64,000 bases of DNA from Nissolia schottii (Eukaryota; Streptophyta; Magnoliopsida; Fabales; Fabaceae). The stretch's first letter is position 1. Every line of letters begins with the position of its first letter. Shown here one piece after another: positions 1 through 13,800 of this stretch. A program made the translations under genes and the position numbers. The notes below the pieces were generated by a model. It did not search any database. It saw only the letters and a list, made by a program, of their open reading frames with translations, and was not told the DNA's origin. The stretch is from the NCBI GenBank assembly GCA_003254905.1, contig QANU01056638.1, positions 155,717 through 219,716 on the forward strand, given 5' to 3'.

Positions 1-2352
1 GGGGGGGGGAATCTATATACTCTATAGGGATAGGTTATTTGTACATACAACAAGGATATGTTAATTTTTAAAATATTAAAACACTACAATAAATTTAATT
101 CAATGTTACATTCGTTACGAAGACTAAAGGGGTTGTAGGCACTTCGTGCCTATCAAACTAATTCTTTTATGAGATATTAATTATAAAAGGAATAATAGAA
201 TATGAAAGTGTAAAAAGAATATAAAAGAATATAAGGCATTATAAAAAGATTAAATAAGAGAATAAAAAGTGTTAAGAATATAAAAGAATATAAAAGTGTA
301 AAAATATCAAAGTGTAAAAGGAATATAAAAGAATATAAGGCATTATGAAAGTGTGATGGACAAATAAAAAGAATATAAGGCATTATAAAGGAGTAAGAGG
401 TGATCGTTGGAGAGATGAAAAAGTGTTGGTAATTATTTATTGCGAGAACTTTTTTTGAAAAAATGAAACTGTTCTAAAAATATTTGAATAATGAAAAACC
501 ACATGTAGTTGGAAGATATATTAAAAAGTTTACAGATGCGACCAAATGAAAGCTTTCAGTCGCTTTATATTTAGTGGAGATAAGATTAAATTTTTTAGCG
601 AGGGTACTAAATTGTGCTAAATTTAAATGCATTTTCTTATTTAATCAATGGTTAAAAGTACAATCATAAAACTCATATAAGGGGTACATTAAAGAAGCTA
701 CCATTTTACCTATAAAGAACTTGAAAGATAGGGTATATAAAAAGGGGAACTCACCCTATCATACCCCTAACTTCCACGATGATCCTCCCGTCACAATCAC
801 CGGGGACTTTCGGCCTTTTAGGCATTTAATCCTTTTTTTTTTCTCTTTTAAATACGTATTACTGCTGCATAATTTGCTCAGGCTTAGGCATTGAGCTGAG
901 TTGAAAAATTTTAAGGGACCGTACTTTGCCTCTAAGATTATCCGATAATTTAAATTATTTTTTAAAAGAATTATCACTTGTTAAATTGCTGATAATGTTA
1001 CATTACTATATTAGTATGCACAAGTCATGTACTGAGAATGTGTTAACTTGTTTGATACATAAAAACAATTATGAGATGATATATATTATTTGTTATTATT
1101 ATATTTATTATAATTATTTTTATTTAACATTACCTCGAAGTGGTAATTCAAATAGACACATCTCGTAATCCACATAAAAAAAGTCAATGTGAATTATCAA
1201 ATAATTTAAAAGTTAGATTACCAACAATCCAAATAAACATAATCTAAATAGACTCCCTCATATCGAACCCCCTTAATTGTTTAGATATCCTACTAAGACC
1301 ACCCATTCATCCAGCAGAATATGTAAAACACTTTCAGGCTAAAATAACAATAGTCAAATGCCCAAGCAGTTAAACAACACCGAGTTGAAAAGCCTTGTTT
1401 TCTTCCTCCTATGCTCCGCCCCAACACCACCATCATCCCTAACTCACCATCCGGCAAGCCTCAGCTCCTCCCAACCACCATGAAGAGGCTTAAATTAACT
1501 GAGGCATCCCACCGTTAACAGTCCCACTAACCACTACTGAGAACCGAGTCAATGATTTAGTCTTTACACTCCACAAGCAGAACGAAGTGAATAAAATTAA
1601 AGCCAGTGAGTGAGAGACGTAGAAATGCAAAGAAATGTACTATGCAACTCCATTGAATGTTGATTTCATAGAAACTACCACGTACTATTCTCTTTCAAGT
1701 AGACAACCTCACTATCACGAATTACAAATCCAAAACCAAATCTCATTCCATTGATAATAGACTCCCAAAAATAATATAACACCACACAAGATCGATAGGT
1801 TACAATGGCAAGGACGGTGACCAAGTACTCGGTCACGTGCAGTGAGAAGTTCGACTCTGTTCACTCAACTGAGACCTCCCTCGGAACCGTGAACACAAAC
1901 CATGACGAACATAACCCCAACATCAATGTATTTGAGTCAGTTCCTTTTTGCTTTGTGCTTCTTCAGCAATGTCAGTGATGGGTGGGGCTGAGGAAGTGGA
2001 CAGTAGGGGGGCAGAAAGAGTGAGGGGGTCAGGCGAGGCAAAGAGAAGGGCAGGGTAGTGTTGCCGGGGAGTTGGGTTGGGGGAGGGGTGACATCAGGGA
2101 GGAGTGGCACATAGGGTGTGGAGAGGAATCAGATGCAAGAGATAGAGGGTTTGGGATTTGGAGAGGGACAAAATTGTACATTTAGTTTCACAAGTTTTGT
2201 CTTTATCCATGACTATTATGGTCACTCACTCAACAAAGACCATCGTAGAAATCCTCCTCCCTGAAACCACACATGAATGGAACTATGAACTAAATCATTA
2301 ACCATGCAAACACAAGCCGTGAACACAAACAAATACATTAGCACAAACACAC
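1..2352. other. AT-rich intergenic/3' flank, no gene recognised
   Basis: No reading frame here looks like a conserved protein. Positions 180-390 hold a degenerate array of a motif close to AAAAGAATATAAGGCATTAT. Positions 1960-2160 are strongly purine-rich (G and A runs) on the plus strand. The right edge abuts the VPS41 stop codon, so the last few hundred bases probably include its 3' UTR. Confidence 0.5.
180..390. repeat. degenerate short tandem repeat, AT-rich
   Basis: A unit resembling AAAAGAATATAAGGCATTAT recurs several times with variable spacers such as GAAAGTGT. The copies are imperfect and no fixed period is kept, so this looks like an old, decayed simple array. The six-frame translation is low-complexity Phe/Leu/Ile and not a gene. 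Confidence 0.45.
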
Positions 2353-5300
2353 TCAACTAGCAGCAGTAGTACACAATATACAACGCATACGAGGACCACC
2401 CAACTTGGTTTCATCACCATCCTCGTCATCATCATCATTGTTGTCATCCATATAACCATTGTAATCATTGTATGTTTCTGCTTCTTGGGAATTGGCTTCA
2501 ATCTCCTTGTTGCTAATAGTGTAGGACGAATCCGTGAGACAAGTTGTGTGATAAGCATGACAGCAAAAGAAAGCAATGACTGATACATTCTGTATAGAGA
2601 AGGGATCAAAACATATACAACACCTTCCACCTCCCCTAGTCTTTGACTTCACCTCCATGGTTCTCAGGCTAGGGGATTTCTCAGACGCCTGAGAAGCATG
2701 AGTATCACTACTTGTAACCCGCAGTTCGTCTTCTTCATTACCTAAAGATATTCCATGCCTTGCCTCTTTGTAGTACTTAATTAAAAGATTGACACAATCC
2801 GCCTATTAAAACGACAACAAATGAGTTAGATATCTCGTAGAACCAAGTTAATGAGCTTCAAGAGTTTTCCCTTCTGCTAGTAAAGGGTGAGAGGGGAAGA
2901 GAAAAAAAAAACCTTGAGGATATCATTGCATCCATGTCTAAGTGAAGTTTCAGTCCTGTAATCAGTGATAATTTTAACCAGCCTATCCCTGAGCCTGTAG
3001 AAAAGCATAAACAGAAGTTAGAGTTGGTGAAGAACGCAATGCTACTGAGTACATCCGGAACTGGAAGTCCAAAAAATATGGTTATCCGAGCAATCAGCAA
3101 AAACTCAAAGCATGATGAATTGACATGCAGATAGACAACCAGAAAGAGTGAGAAAGACAATTCCTAATTAATAAAAACCACACCCCAACTAGTAATATAT
3201 TTTTTTCCTGCATATGGACTATGATTAGATAATGATGTTAAATGCTTACCGAGGTATTTCCAACCCATTGGGAACCTTATTTACAATGTAGAGGGGATCA
3301 AGATTTCCAACTGTGTGCTCCAGTAACATGCCCACCTGTTGATTATAAGAATCAAGCTAAGAATAGCCTGAGAAAGAGCTACACAAATTAAGTATATTAT
3401 GGGCATGTTAGTTAGGTTTTATTTTGGGCACAGAGGGATCTACTGCCCCCAAACCTCACCAAGTGAGAGCCTTGTGCACAAGGCTACCATTTTTATATTT
3501 ATTTATTTTTATCTATAAAAAAGATGCAAGATGTGAGGGTAAAGTTGTGCACAACTACTCTTTCCAAACCCCACCAGGAAAGGAGCATTGGACCACCTTT
3601 TTTATATGTATATTTTTTATTTACAAAAATGATTCAATGGTTGCACATCCATCCACCCTGTCAAAAAAAGCATAAAACAGCCAATATTCTTTAACTGTGG
3701 ATGAAGAATGCAATCATCTGAAAGCATGGCACACATGGCAACACCTTCAAAATGAAAGAGGAGGGAGTTTCTTCAAAAAAAAATATATGGTGGGTTGAGA
3801 CGAGATAATAGGGTGTTGCAGCTAGCATGTCATCAACAATGACATTAGATCCATCAAATAGAGAAAACAAAGGGATAAAATAATGATTAATAATTAATTA
3901 AAAGACAAGTATGGCCTTCATGCACTGTTGGTACACAACCCTTGAGATGACAAAGTTGGAAGAGATTAGTAGCCCGGTGATGGAAATTGAAAAGATGAGT
4001 GGTCTGGCTTCGTGATGAAAAGTGAAAGATGAGCAGTGAGTAACAAAAAAAGAGACTGGAAACAGGAAGATACAGAAGAAAAAGATGAGAATGTTCAAAA
4101 CTATTGAGATATTTACTAAATTTCCACATCTTTGAAAAACAAAGTTAGAAAATATGTAAAAAAATGTTCTAGTTCCTTGATTTTTAAACAAATATTTTAT
4201 ACTCTACAAAACAGAATAAATTTAAATAAATTTAAATACCAACTCCAAAACATGTTTTTTAAAGAAAAACAAAAAAATATATATAAAAGCAAGTAATCAA
4301 ACAGGTTCGTATGCTAAATGTACAACTTAGTTATCACAATATACCATATCGGGTTTGTCAAGGCATTGCTTGATAAGTTCTTCCCAGAGTTCATCATCAT
4401 GCTGCATGGTAACAAACTCTACAGCCTGCACAAAGTTATGACTGCCTCAAACTTAACATAAAATCCCTGAAAGTTTTGATTCAAGATATAGATGTCACTT
4501 GTAAACAAAAACCACTTCAATTAAAAAAGATAAACACCTCCTCTATATCCCCTAATTTATTTATAATAACGCCTAGAGCTTGCTTCGAGTTTCCCATCCT
4601 TCCTAAGATGAAGACTTGCTCCCTCATTAGGTCTTTTTTAATGCAAATTTCATAGGCCTGAAAAAAAGGGAGAGAATTTGATTCACAAGCATGCATACAT
4701 ATAACAGTCAAAGTTTGTCATTGGTTCAATACAAACCTTCTCAAGGGTATAGTGTTGACTGCTACGAAGAAAAGGTAGCAACATCTTTGGATCATAATCT
4801 GCATAGAGTTCTACCTGTGTGCATTAGACAAAAAAGATTTCATCAAATGTCAGAAAAAGAAATGATGCAGCTGGGCTACCACAAAGAAATGCATCACAAA
4901 AGCAGGGCCAAGGCCAGAGACTATTAACAGGTTGCAAGGACGAATTTGCAGCATCAAGTTGAACCTTAGACACCAAAACAAGGAAGCCTGCAAAGTGAAA
5001 TGAAAGAAACAAAACCTACCTGCATATCATGGAAGTCTTTCCCAGCATGTGGATTTACTTCAAATAATGAATGGAGATACAAATGCAAAAAATATCTGCA
5101 GTCACACTTATCATCAGCATTTAGAAGTTGCTTCACAACTTCAGGTGGACTAATCAAGTCCCTATTCTGAATTAATAGAGTAACTGCACGCTTGCAATCT
5201 AGCATCATCAGTTGGACAACCTGAACAAAAAGAGAGAATAAACAGATAATTGTCCAGTTATTATATAAAGAAATTAAAAAAGTACAAAGAGAACATGATC

Positions 5301-8300
5301 AGATATGACATTTCAAGAAGAAACTTCGAACAAATTTTCTCCTCTATAAATGTTTGAGAAATTTTCAAATCTTGATCAATTAATTCTGCAAATCTGGTAT
5401 GGGACTTTGTTGGTTTATCCATTGGGCCATATGTATGCAATAAATTTAAGAGATATGACAAACATGGAAAAGATGACCGTAACATACTGCAATGGAGTTT
5501 GTAAAGAAAACTCATCAGATGATCAAAATTGAATACCAACTGAGATATGATATATGAACTTGTACATCAGGAAACACCAGAGCAATATAGAAAACATGGA
5601 ATAACAAGATCAAGTTCTGTTCTACAAAGATCGATTATACCTTTCCTTGAATTGCATCATGTAGGTTATATTTATCAATGAAATCAAACACTTCCGGCTT
5701 CATGAGCTGAAATTTCCAACCAAGAAAAGGAAAGAAAAAGGGAAGTGAATTAACAGCCAAAACAAAATAGACTGCAGACCCAATTATCGATTTTAATGAT
5801 ATTTAAATAAATAATTGCTGCGGGAGACGAGAAAAATTAATTAGACCACCTACATCAGCATACAATGAGAAGGCTTTCTCATACTGCCCATCAATTACAT
5901 ACAACTCTGCCAATGCCTAACACAGAACAAGAACAAGTTAATGTAAAAAGATGGCAAACAGATTCAAAATGCAAATATAACCAGTCTAACCTCCTTGAGG
6001 GAATCAGTCATGGACGAAGTATTGAGCTGAGGTTCAATGGCTGAAATAACAGGTAATGCAGAATAAATTACAGATGGCCATGATTTAACAGTGGACAAGA
6101 GATCCTTATGAAAAGATGGATTTGTAGTCAATGCAACAAGAGCAACCTGTACAACAAAATTCACAATAAGAGATATTCTATCACAGGTCGGTTCAATGCA
6201 GATACCATGCAAACAAATTAATTTGGAAAGAGACAGCTTTGTTTTATCTTACCTCATAAGCAGTATCACGTAATCGGGGGTTTTCTGTTGGCATGTAAGG
6301 AACCAAAACAGGGAGTTGACGAAGGTGCGCAAAGTGAAAAATCCATCTGTGAAAGCAGTCCATTGAACACTCAATAATAAAACAAGTGCTCTAGATCAGA
6401 ATAACCAATGGCATGTGGTACCTCTCCCATGCTGAAGCTGACCCTCGCAGCAACTTGGGACACAGAGAAGCTGCTTCCCCATATTTTCGTTCCACAATCA
6501 GATGATCTAGGTACCTAGATCCCACCTGCAAAGATAGCGGGAAAAAATGAAACACTTAAGCCTTAATTATGCTCAAATGCACAGATTTACCAGAAGGTAA
6601 CACCACATAGATACAGATATGTAATATGTAACACACGGTGAGACTTTTCTAGAAAAAGGAAATTAAGTTAAAGATGACAGAAGGTATAATAGGGTAAAGG
6701 ACTGAGGCACATTTGGCAATAGCTTGTTCTGGAGAAATAATCACTCTAAAAAAAAGCTGTCTCAAAAGGACTTTTATTACAAGCTGCTTTAGACCTTAAA
6801 CAAGTTAATTCAAACAACACACTAAAAGTATCCTCAAGACTTGCCAAGAAAAAAAAATGATAATTACCAATAGCAGAGGAAATTAGTGAAGAAAGAGATG
6901 GGTTTAGTCATGCTTCAATGCTGATCAAATCAATTTCAAGTTTCTCCATAGATGAAGGCACACTCATAATTTACGAAATAGACAAATAGTGTAGTGTGGA
7001 TTTCATTCCATTCTCAAGCTTGCATCTTGAGTGTGTATATATTATACAGTGTTATTTATAGCAAAATAAATTATAAAATATTAAAAGATTTCTTGAGAAA
7101 TAAAATAGTTGAGGAGCCTTCACACACATGCAATCAACATATACAAGTGCCTCCATATGCAGACAAGCATATCCTTATTTCCAGTTACGTGCCAGTGCTA
7201 CACAATAACACTTCATCCTACATTTTTACAAATCCAACTCTAATAAATTAATAATCATAAGTTCATAACAGATTTAGAAAATATCTTGAATCAGGATAAA
7301 ATAAGCTACCTCATCAAGTAATTCACTCCGTCCCTGACCAGATTCAACTGCAGCTAAAGCTTTTTCATGCCAGCCATGTTGAAGAAGCCAAGCAATATGA
7401 TCTTCTGTATCCCTGGTTATTAAAATGCATCAGCTTCTCTCCAATTTTGAATTTAATATTTTAGAATCTGTCGAAAATCTTATAACATAAACATAACATT
7501 TTAGAAATTACAGGAAAAAAAATATCCAGCAAATTTTTTGAGCAAGAAACGTAAGCTAAAGACCAGTTCTAGTTCCTTGAGGACTGTTATGAATGAAGTA
7601 ATCTGTTCATAGTACTAATGGCCACATAGTAGCTTATGCTGAGGAGGAGAGCGGAGGAGGGGAGTTATTGGGGAAAATGGTTTGATTTCCGATAATAAAT
7701 GTGTTACTGAAGGATCTCTCACACATGGTGAAAGGCATGATGAAACCACTGCATTAGTATTTAGTACGTTCTTCTATGCCTAGCAGTCAGCTGGCAAGTC
7801 AAGGGCACATATACAAAGAAACATAAAACAAAATATCCATCATGCTAGGTATGATGTTAAGACAAATTTTTTGCATGGAAAACTTCCTTTTCCTTTACTG
7901 AATCTGCCCCCCCCCCCAAAAAACAAAACACACAGAGGAAGAAAATCAATCATTTGAAGTATATATACCATTGTCACATTAAAAAACATATTTATCATCT
8001 TTCTTTATTATGGAAATATTTCATATGTAAATGCATAATATTGCAATAGGACAAAGAAATTGAAATTAACCTTGGCTTTGCAATAACTACATCTTTTGGG
8101 GATACAATATAGTAAAGTGGTTCATCACCTGCAGCCCACTGACCACCAGCATAGCTGCTACCTACATTTGAATGAAAACAACTTTTATGATGCAGGACTA
8201 TTCCATACACCAAACATACGCGTCATAAACAACACTAACCAAATGTTAACCTGAGAAGGGAGCATGAGCAAGAGAATAATCCTTTGCCTTGTAATGCTCA

Positions 8301-11010
8301 AACCCATGTACTGGTAGAGCATCAGTTGAAAGTTCATCATTATTCCATGATACTACTCTTACTTCTGGTCTTTGTGCATTACCCTGTTCAAAATTATAAT
8401 TACTCACCATAAAAACACAGCAAAATTCCAATTAAACAAAAAGGACAACATAAATATTGCCTCGCTTCTCTTTCCATTCTACAATACGCAATATGATCTT
8501 TGGCAAATACAATAGGCATTTCATTGCTTCAATAATCATCATTTATTTATTGCTGCCATATTTAAATGCAATTAACAATCTGCAATTTGGTGTTAAATAT
8601 TCTTTGGAGTCCACACAACTGATGCTACTTAGGAATAGTATAAACAAATTTATACAAACTCAATGAGATATACCACATATTAATTAACGTTTCACATATA
8701 TATCTATACACACACATATACGGTAATGATTTATTTGTGGGAAGCGGCATTTTGCTGGTTTGGCACTCTCCTTTTTCTAAAACATTATGAAGAAATCTAA
8801 AAATTCCAATTGATAAAAATTCCAATTGAGCCACCATTGTCGTCATCATCATCATCATTATTATTATTTGGTAATCATCCATTTTCATTATTTGATCCTA
8901 CACATCAAAAACTAAAATAAATAATATTCAAAATTTCCAATATGACAAAGGATTATGGCCAGAAATGACCAATGTAAATTGAAATAGACAGCTCCAGTGA
9001 ATTCAGAAGAATTAACTAAGATTACTAGTTGTGCTTAAAAGAAAGAGAGGAATTTACCATAAGGATGAGAAGCTAAAGAATTTCATTTCATCATATGCAA
9101 GGAATACAAATACCTGTCGTGAAGGAGCAGTGCTACTAAAATCCTTATCTCCATCTTCTTCTCCAGGAATATAAGCTAGAACTACCAAAGCATCACCAAA
9201 GGGGGCTATTCCTGAGATGAAATAGCCGGTCTGAAAAGATGCCACAATATCTACCTGGGTCATACCAGACAAAGGAACTTTTCTGTATGTCCCATTAGCT
9301 GCTTTATGGTGACTTGTCCTCAGAGAAGCAATTTTGACTGATGTTCCCCAGCCAATAACCAAGAGGGTATCATCCTGTAATTGAAGGAAGGATATTAACT
9401 TACAACAGTTTTTTCAAGAAACAATACAACAACAAATGAAATGATGCTATTGCAGCTGTTCAAGCACTAGAGCAAGCCTTCAATTATAGTAGTGGAGACT
9501 GCTTGCCAGAATGATGGAATCCAATAAGATGCCTACATAGATATTTGACTAACCTGCCAAACCAGGTGAGGACGCAGAAGCTCAGGGCGCGGGCTTCCTC
9601 TTGGTCTTTCAATAAATGTTATCCGTTGGTCGTTGGCGGTATCATAAACCTTCACACCTGCATCATTTGCCCAAGCAACAAGACTTGTTCTCCACGTCAC
9701 AGCATGTATTGGACCTTCGCCAGAGTGCAAAACCTTTTTGTTTGGTGGGGTATGAGATGGGGAGGCAGTTAGGACTTAAGAATAGGACAGGACAATTTAT
9801 AGTTAACAAACCAAAAAGAACTATTTCTTTCTTTTTTGTTGGACATTATCTGACAAACCTGGTCACGATAGCCCAGCCATTTCTTTGAATTCAAATACAA
9901 ATGACCTGCTAAACCACCAGCAACAAATCTCCTAGACGCATTCCTTGCATAATCCGGGTCCAAGGCAATCGCCTTCATAGGGCGATGGTACTCGAATTTC
10001 ATTTTCTCATCAGTGAAAAGGCTGTTTACAACTACTGATCCATCATCAGAACAGCTTCCGATATATTCCCCTTCTATGTCAAAGCTAAGGTCGTTGACAA
10101 CAGAAGCGTGGGCAGCGAATTCTTTCACCTGCAACAAGGTGACTCAGTTACACGTTTCTGAAACAAAACAATCCCACAAGCATTTTGCTATCACTATCAC
10201 TTGACAAGTGACAACAGCTAGCTCAAAGTAACCACAACCATCCATAAAACTCATACAATAGGAGCATCTGAATAAACTTCCAAAAGAACCTCTTTGTATA
10301 AATAGCAAAAGCAATAGCAGAAGTTCCGATTTTATATTCTTATACGAAGCTTATTCAAACATGCTACAGACACTTCAAAAGTAATTTTTACATCGAAAAG
10401 AAAAAGTACTTATTTTTGTAAAACTCCATATGCAGAAGCACCTAACTCAAAGTCTAAGTGTCCACATAAGCCTAATGAAGACGACATCAATAGTTCCTGA
10501 AATAAACTTGAAGAAAACGACACTAAACTACAAGTGCACAATCACACTAATAGTTTTCTCACTCGAATTTCACCTAGCCAGCTCCAACTTGAGCAACAAA
10601 TCAAAAATTATAGAACACTGTTTTCCGCTAATTGTTTTCTCACTCAAATTTCACCTAGCCAGCTCCAATTTGAGCAATAACAGCTAAAAACCCTGAGAAC
10701 ATGATTTTCCACTGCAAATTAGGTAAAGAACTAAGAAAACATGTCAGTCAACCTGGTTGCCGAGAAAATCGAGGATGTGAACGGTGCCGCCTTGGGTACC
10801 GAGTGCGACCATGCGCTCCGCGACGGCGATGCACGACGCGGCATCGGCGGCAAGCAGCGAAGGTATGCTCCCTCCCATTCTCTGGTACTTGAGCCTAGGC
10901 TCTTCTTCTTCCTCCTCCTCCTCTTCTTCTTCTTCTTCATCTTCATCTTCCTCTTCTTCTTCTCTCTCGTCGTCTCCATCGACGCCGTTCTCAGACGGAA
11001 TCGGAGCCAT
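2353..11010 (-). CDS. VPS41: Vacuolar protein sorting-associated protein 41 (HOPS subunit)
   Basis: Subunit of the HOPS tethering complex, which docks late endosomes/prevacuolar compartments to the vacuole. Coding exons in transcript order: 10753-11010, 9859-10128, 9554-9733, 9114-9374, 8251-8383, 8071-8161, 7310-7412, 6422-6525, 6253-6346, 5991-6146, 5854-5916, 5641-5706, 5020-5220, 4737-4814, 4538-4657, 4345-4425, 3250-3335, 2913-2994, 2353-2802. All junctions are GT-AG and the frame closes to 958 aa, close to the plant family length (about 980, from memory). Seen in order: an acidic run at residues 13-37, a WD40-like beta-propeller region (roughly 40-400, with GGTVHILDF and GSCSDDGSVV), helical repeats resembling clathrin heavy chain repeats (about 500-750), and a C-terminal RING-like zinc region with Cys870/871, Cys873, Cys890, His891, His894, Cys897, Cys950 and Cys953. 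The last two cysteines are separated from the rest by an acidic loop. The start is the first ATG of the acidic exon. Identity is by recalled similarity to Arabidopsis VPS41. Confidence 0.93.
3424..3610 (+). repeat. two tandem SINE 3'-end fragments in a VPS41 intron
   Basis: In the intron between 3336 and 4344, two stretches resemble the 3' half of tRNA-derived plant SINEs. The first (about 3424-3480) reads through CTCACCAAGTGAGAGCCTTG and GTGCACAAGGC; the second (about 3535-3610) has the matching GTGAGGGTAAAGTTGTGCA, CCCCACC and GGAGCATTGG blocks. Each ends in a T-rich tail. No tRNA-like 5' head is visible, so both are truncated. Confidence 0.4.
10552..10677. repeat. 45-bp direct duplication in VPS41 intron 1
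   Basis: Copies at about 10552-10597 and 10633-10677 share TTTTCTCACTC, then TTCACCTAGCCAGCTCCAA, then TTGAGCAA, with few differences. They are separated by about 35 bp. This lies in the first intron, between exon 2 (ends 10128) and exon 1 (starts 10753). No known regulatory role can be assigned. Confidence 0.6.
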
Positions 11011-11414
11011 TCGGATGGTTATCCCGGGAGGCCTCGTGGTTAACCTGTAAGTAGAAAACGGATCTGTTTGGTTGCTGAGAAAATCTCCGCTCCTTTTCCT
11101 TTTTCTTTATGAGAAAATCTCCCTTCGTTTACTTTCTCTTTCTTTTTCTCTTTTTTTCCTGTTTTGTGTATTTATTGGAATTAAAATTTGTCGTTCATGT
11201 TCAACTGGAACGCTCGGAAGATGGTTTGAAAGAATAGAGTAAATCATCGCCTTTGTCTTTGTTATTATCAAAATTCGTCAAATTATTCTCTAATATTTCA
11301 AAATTGTGCAAGTTTGTGCTCAAAAATGCGCAAACGTCGATCAAAATAGTTCTCATTGGAGAAAATTAATGTCTAAATCTTACTTGTCTAACAAAATTAA
11401 CTGATTTTGTCAAC
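11011..11414 (-). promoter_or_regulatory. VPS41 upstream region (5' UTR/promoter, boundaries unknown)
   Basis: About 400 bp separate the VPS41 ATG from the target-site duplication of the 3.2 kb hAT-type element, so the 5' UTR and core promoter must lie here unless they extend into the element. The stretch contains CT-rich plus-strand tracts (11080-11160), which are GA-rich on the transcribed sense strand. I see no unambiguous TATA box. Confidence 0.35.
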
Positions 11415-12153
11415 TAGGTTGCTCAGATCGGATCCAGTCCTATCTGGCCAATAATCTGATATTGGCCGGATTGAATTTCAACTTTTCCACTAAGTTATTC
11501 AATTCGACTACATTCGATAGTAAATAAGTCAAATTAACGGTTAACCATTTATTTTTTAAAAAAATTGAAAAATTCTATCCCATAATTTAAATTTTGAAAT
11601 CAAGTTTACTACACATAAAAAGCAAATATACATCATTATTGTCTCATAATGACTACAATTTACAAATATCATGTCAAATAAAAATAAAAAACAAATCCAA
11701 ACATTGTCCCTTAAAAAACTTATGTTAAAAGTTAATCCAAACAAAACACAGCGTAATTCCATCCAAAATGTATCCTTGGGAGAGTCCTGTCAAGTTGTTT
11801 CACATAAATAAGAAATAGAGAACTCAACATGGAGCATGCCTTTCAATGCTTACTCTTGATCTCATCTATTTCGTAGACCATTATTTCAAAGGTCAAGAGC
11901 AACAAACACACGCATGATAGCAGCACTTAAGTGGGCAGGCCAGAGACCAAGAGCAACAAACACATATGATAGCAAAAAATACAATGGGTAGGCCAGAGGC
12001 CAAGAGCAACAAACACACACACACGTGACAGCAACACTTAACTTAGGTACACAAATTGTCAAAATCGCACAGTAATTAAACAGTAGGTGAAGAACTAGCC
12101 AACCCTAGCAAAATCCATCACAAATCCTAGAAAAATTAGAAATTGATTGGAAG

Positions 12154-13800
12154 ATGTGACGACCCTTGGGAGAGAAGAAAAAAAAAAGGCACGTTTCGCG
12201 CGAGACGCAGGGGACATCTCGCACGAGTCGATAGTCAGAAGGCACGTCTCGCGAGAGACGTTGATCTCATCTCGCACGAGATGAGAGCCAGTAAAGTCAA
12301 CGCAATACAGTGGTGCGGCGTGTGGGTGCACTATAGCACCCAAAGAGCGTTGCAGCAAGTCGGGGAATTAGTCTCACATTGTTTGCAGTTATAGAAGGGG
12401 TCTCCTCTTCCCCCTATATTTAGAGGCTTCCGTGAGTGTTTAGACTTGCTAATTCACTCTAGACCTTGAGAGGTTACATTGTTGTAAGACATTTCGCTCC
12501 AGTTATATTTTTATTTCTTTTCTCCCTCTCGTCTTTCGTTCGTGGAAAAGCAGTACCTCTGCATCGAGTGTTAGGAGCTCCTAGCTTAGTGCTCCTTAGC
12601 GTTTAACCATTTTCAAGTGAGTGACTTTCTTCACGGTCTATTTTATACCATATACTTGTTTTTTTAAAGTTATTTATTTATTTATTTTAGAATTATTTTA
12701 TTTATGCATGTTTTATAAAATCCTATGAGATAGAATTTATTATTTTATTTATGTATTTATGAAGTTAGTTATTCTTTTATTTAATTGGTTATTTTCTCGT
12801 GATTATTTATTTAGGAACTCTTTATTTATGAAGTAGATATTTACGAAACTATTTTAGAACTACATGGGACCACATGTTTTATTGCATTAAATATATTCAT
12901 GTTGTGTTGTGTGTATGATTAGCATTAAAGGATATAGATATTCATATTATTTAGTCAAACTCTCAATAAAAGATAATGGTTAAGGAAAGATTCTAGTGGG
13001 ATAAGACTTGTGTTAAGGAAAGATTCTGGCTAAGGACAATACTTGGTACTTAAGATATCCATTGTGACGCACCTCTCTTACCTATGAACCTTTCTGATCA
13101 TGAGATCTTAGTCTGTCTTTATTTTTTCAAGATAAAACATTTAATAAATATTAAATCATGTTATGCTATCAGTATCAGTCAAAGGATTATGTTAGCATTT
13201 ATGTTATGTATTGAAAACCGTTTTCATGTGAATATATCTAAGATAGAACTGTAAATCAACGACAGCCTAAGTTAACCCTAGTATACTTTGTAAGATCGTA
13301 AAACAGAATAAGATTCATGTTGATTAGGGGCAAGACCGTAAAGCTCGAACGGTAGCCACTGATGCCCAGTGTCATATATCATGTATCATGTCATGTAAAT
13401 TAGGGACAAGACCGTAAAGGCCGGACATTTCAGGAATAGCTAAACCGTAATGCTCGAAATGTCTATCTAAAGAACTCCCAACTAAATTATGTTTTCAAAT
13501 GTTTTATGTACTATTTATTATTATATAAATGTTTTATACTTTATATATATATATTGTATTGCATTTGCATGCCATGGTTTTTCGAAGTGTCTCATGTCAT
13601 CGTGCAACGGCCTTTCGCTGAGACTCTTCTCAGAGTTCTCACCCCTCACCTCCCCTCCAGTTATAGGTTTCGAAGCAGCGTAGCAGAACATGGAGTTAAT
13701 AATTAATGCAACGACGTCAGATCCAAGAGTCAGTAGTTCACCTTGAGGTGAAGCTACCTATAGAAATTGTTAGTTTATTTTTATTTTGTAATCGAGTTAT
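12154..13800 (+). mobile_element. gypsy-like LTR fragment (probable solo/truncated LTR)
   Basis: Begins TGTGACGACCC, a form common at the 5' end of plant gypsy LTRs. It holds palindrome modules at 12190-12290 and three related repeats built on GACCGTAAAG or ACCGTAATGCTCGAA (about 13330-13460), and has no protein-coding domain. The 3' boundary is not clear and no 5-bp target duplication was found. It sits inside the 3.2 kb hAT-type element and may be an insertion there. Confidence 0.35.
12190..12290. repeat. duplicated palindromic modules (TCTCGCGAGA type)
   Basis: Two copies of a roughly 50-bp module: GGCACGTTTCGCGCGAGACG followed by ATCTCGCACGAG, then GGCACGTCTCGCGAGAGACG followed by ATCTCGCACGAGATGAG. 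Each module pairs one CG-centred inverted repeat with a second one about 8 bp later. The design resembles the TTCGAA array at 49857-50092 although the sequence differs. Confidence 0.65.

Noticed and set aside
10784..11050. Plus-strand open frame with a poly-Ser run
   Set aside because: It is the antisense of the acidic VPS41 exon; the Ser run is only the reverse reading of the GAG/GAA repeat.
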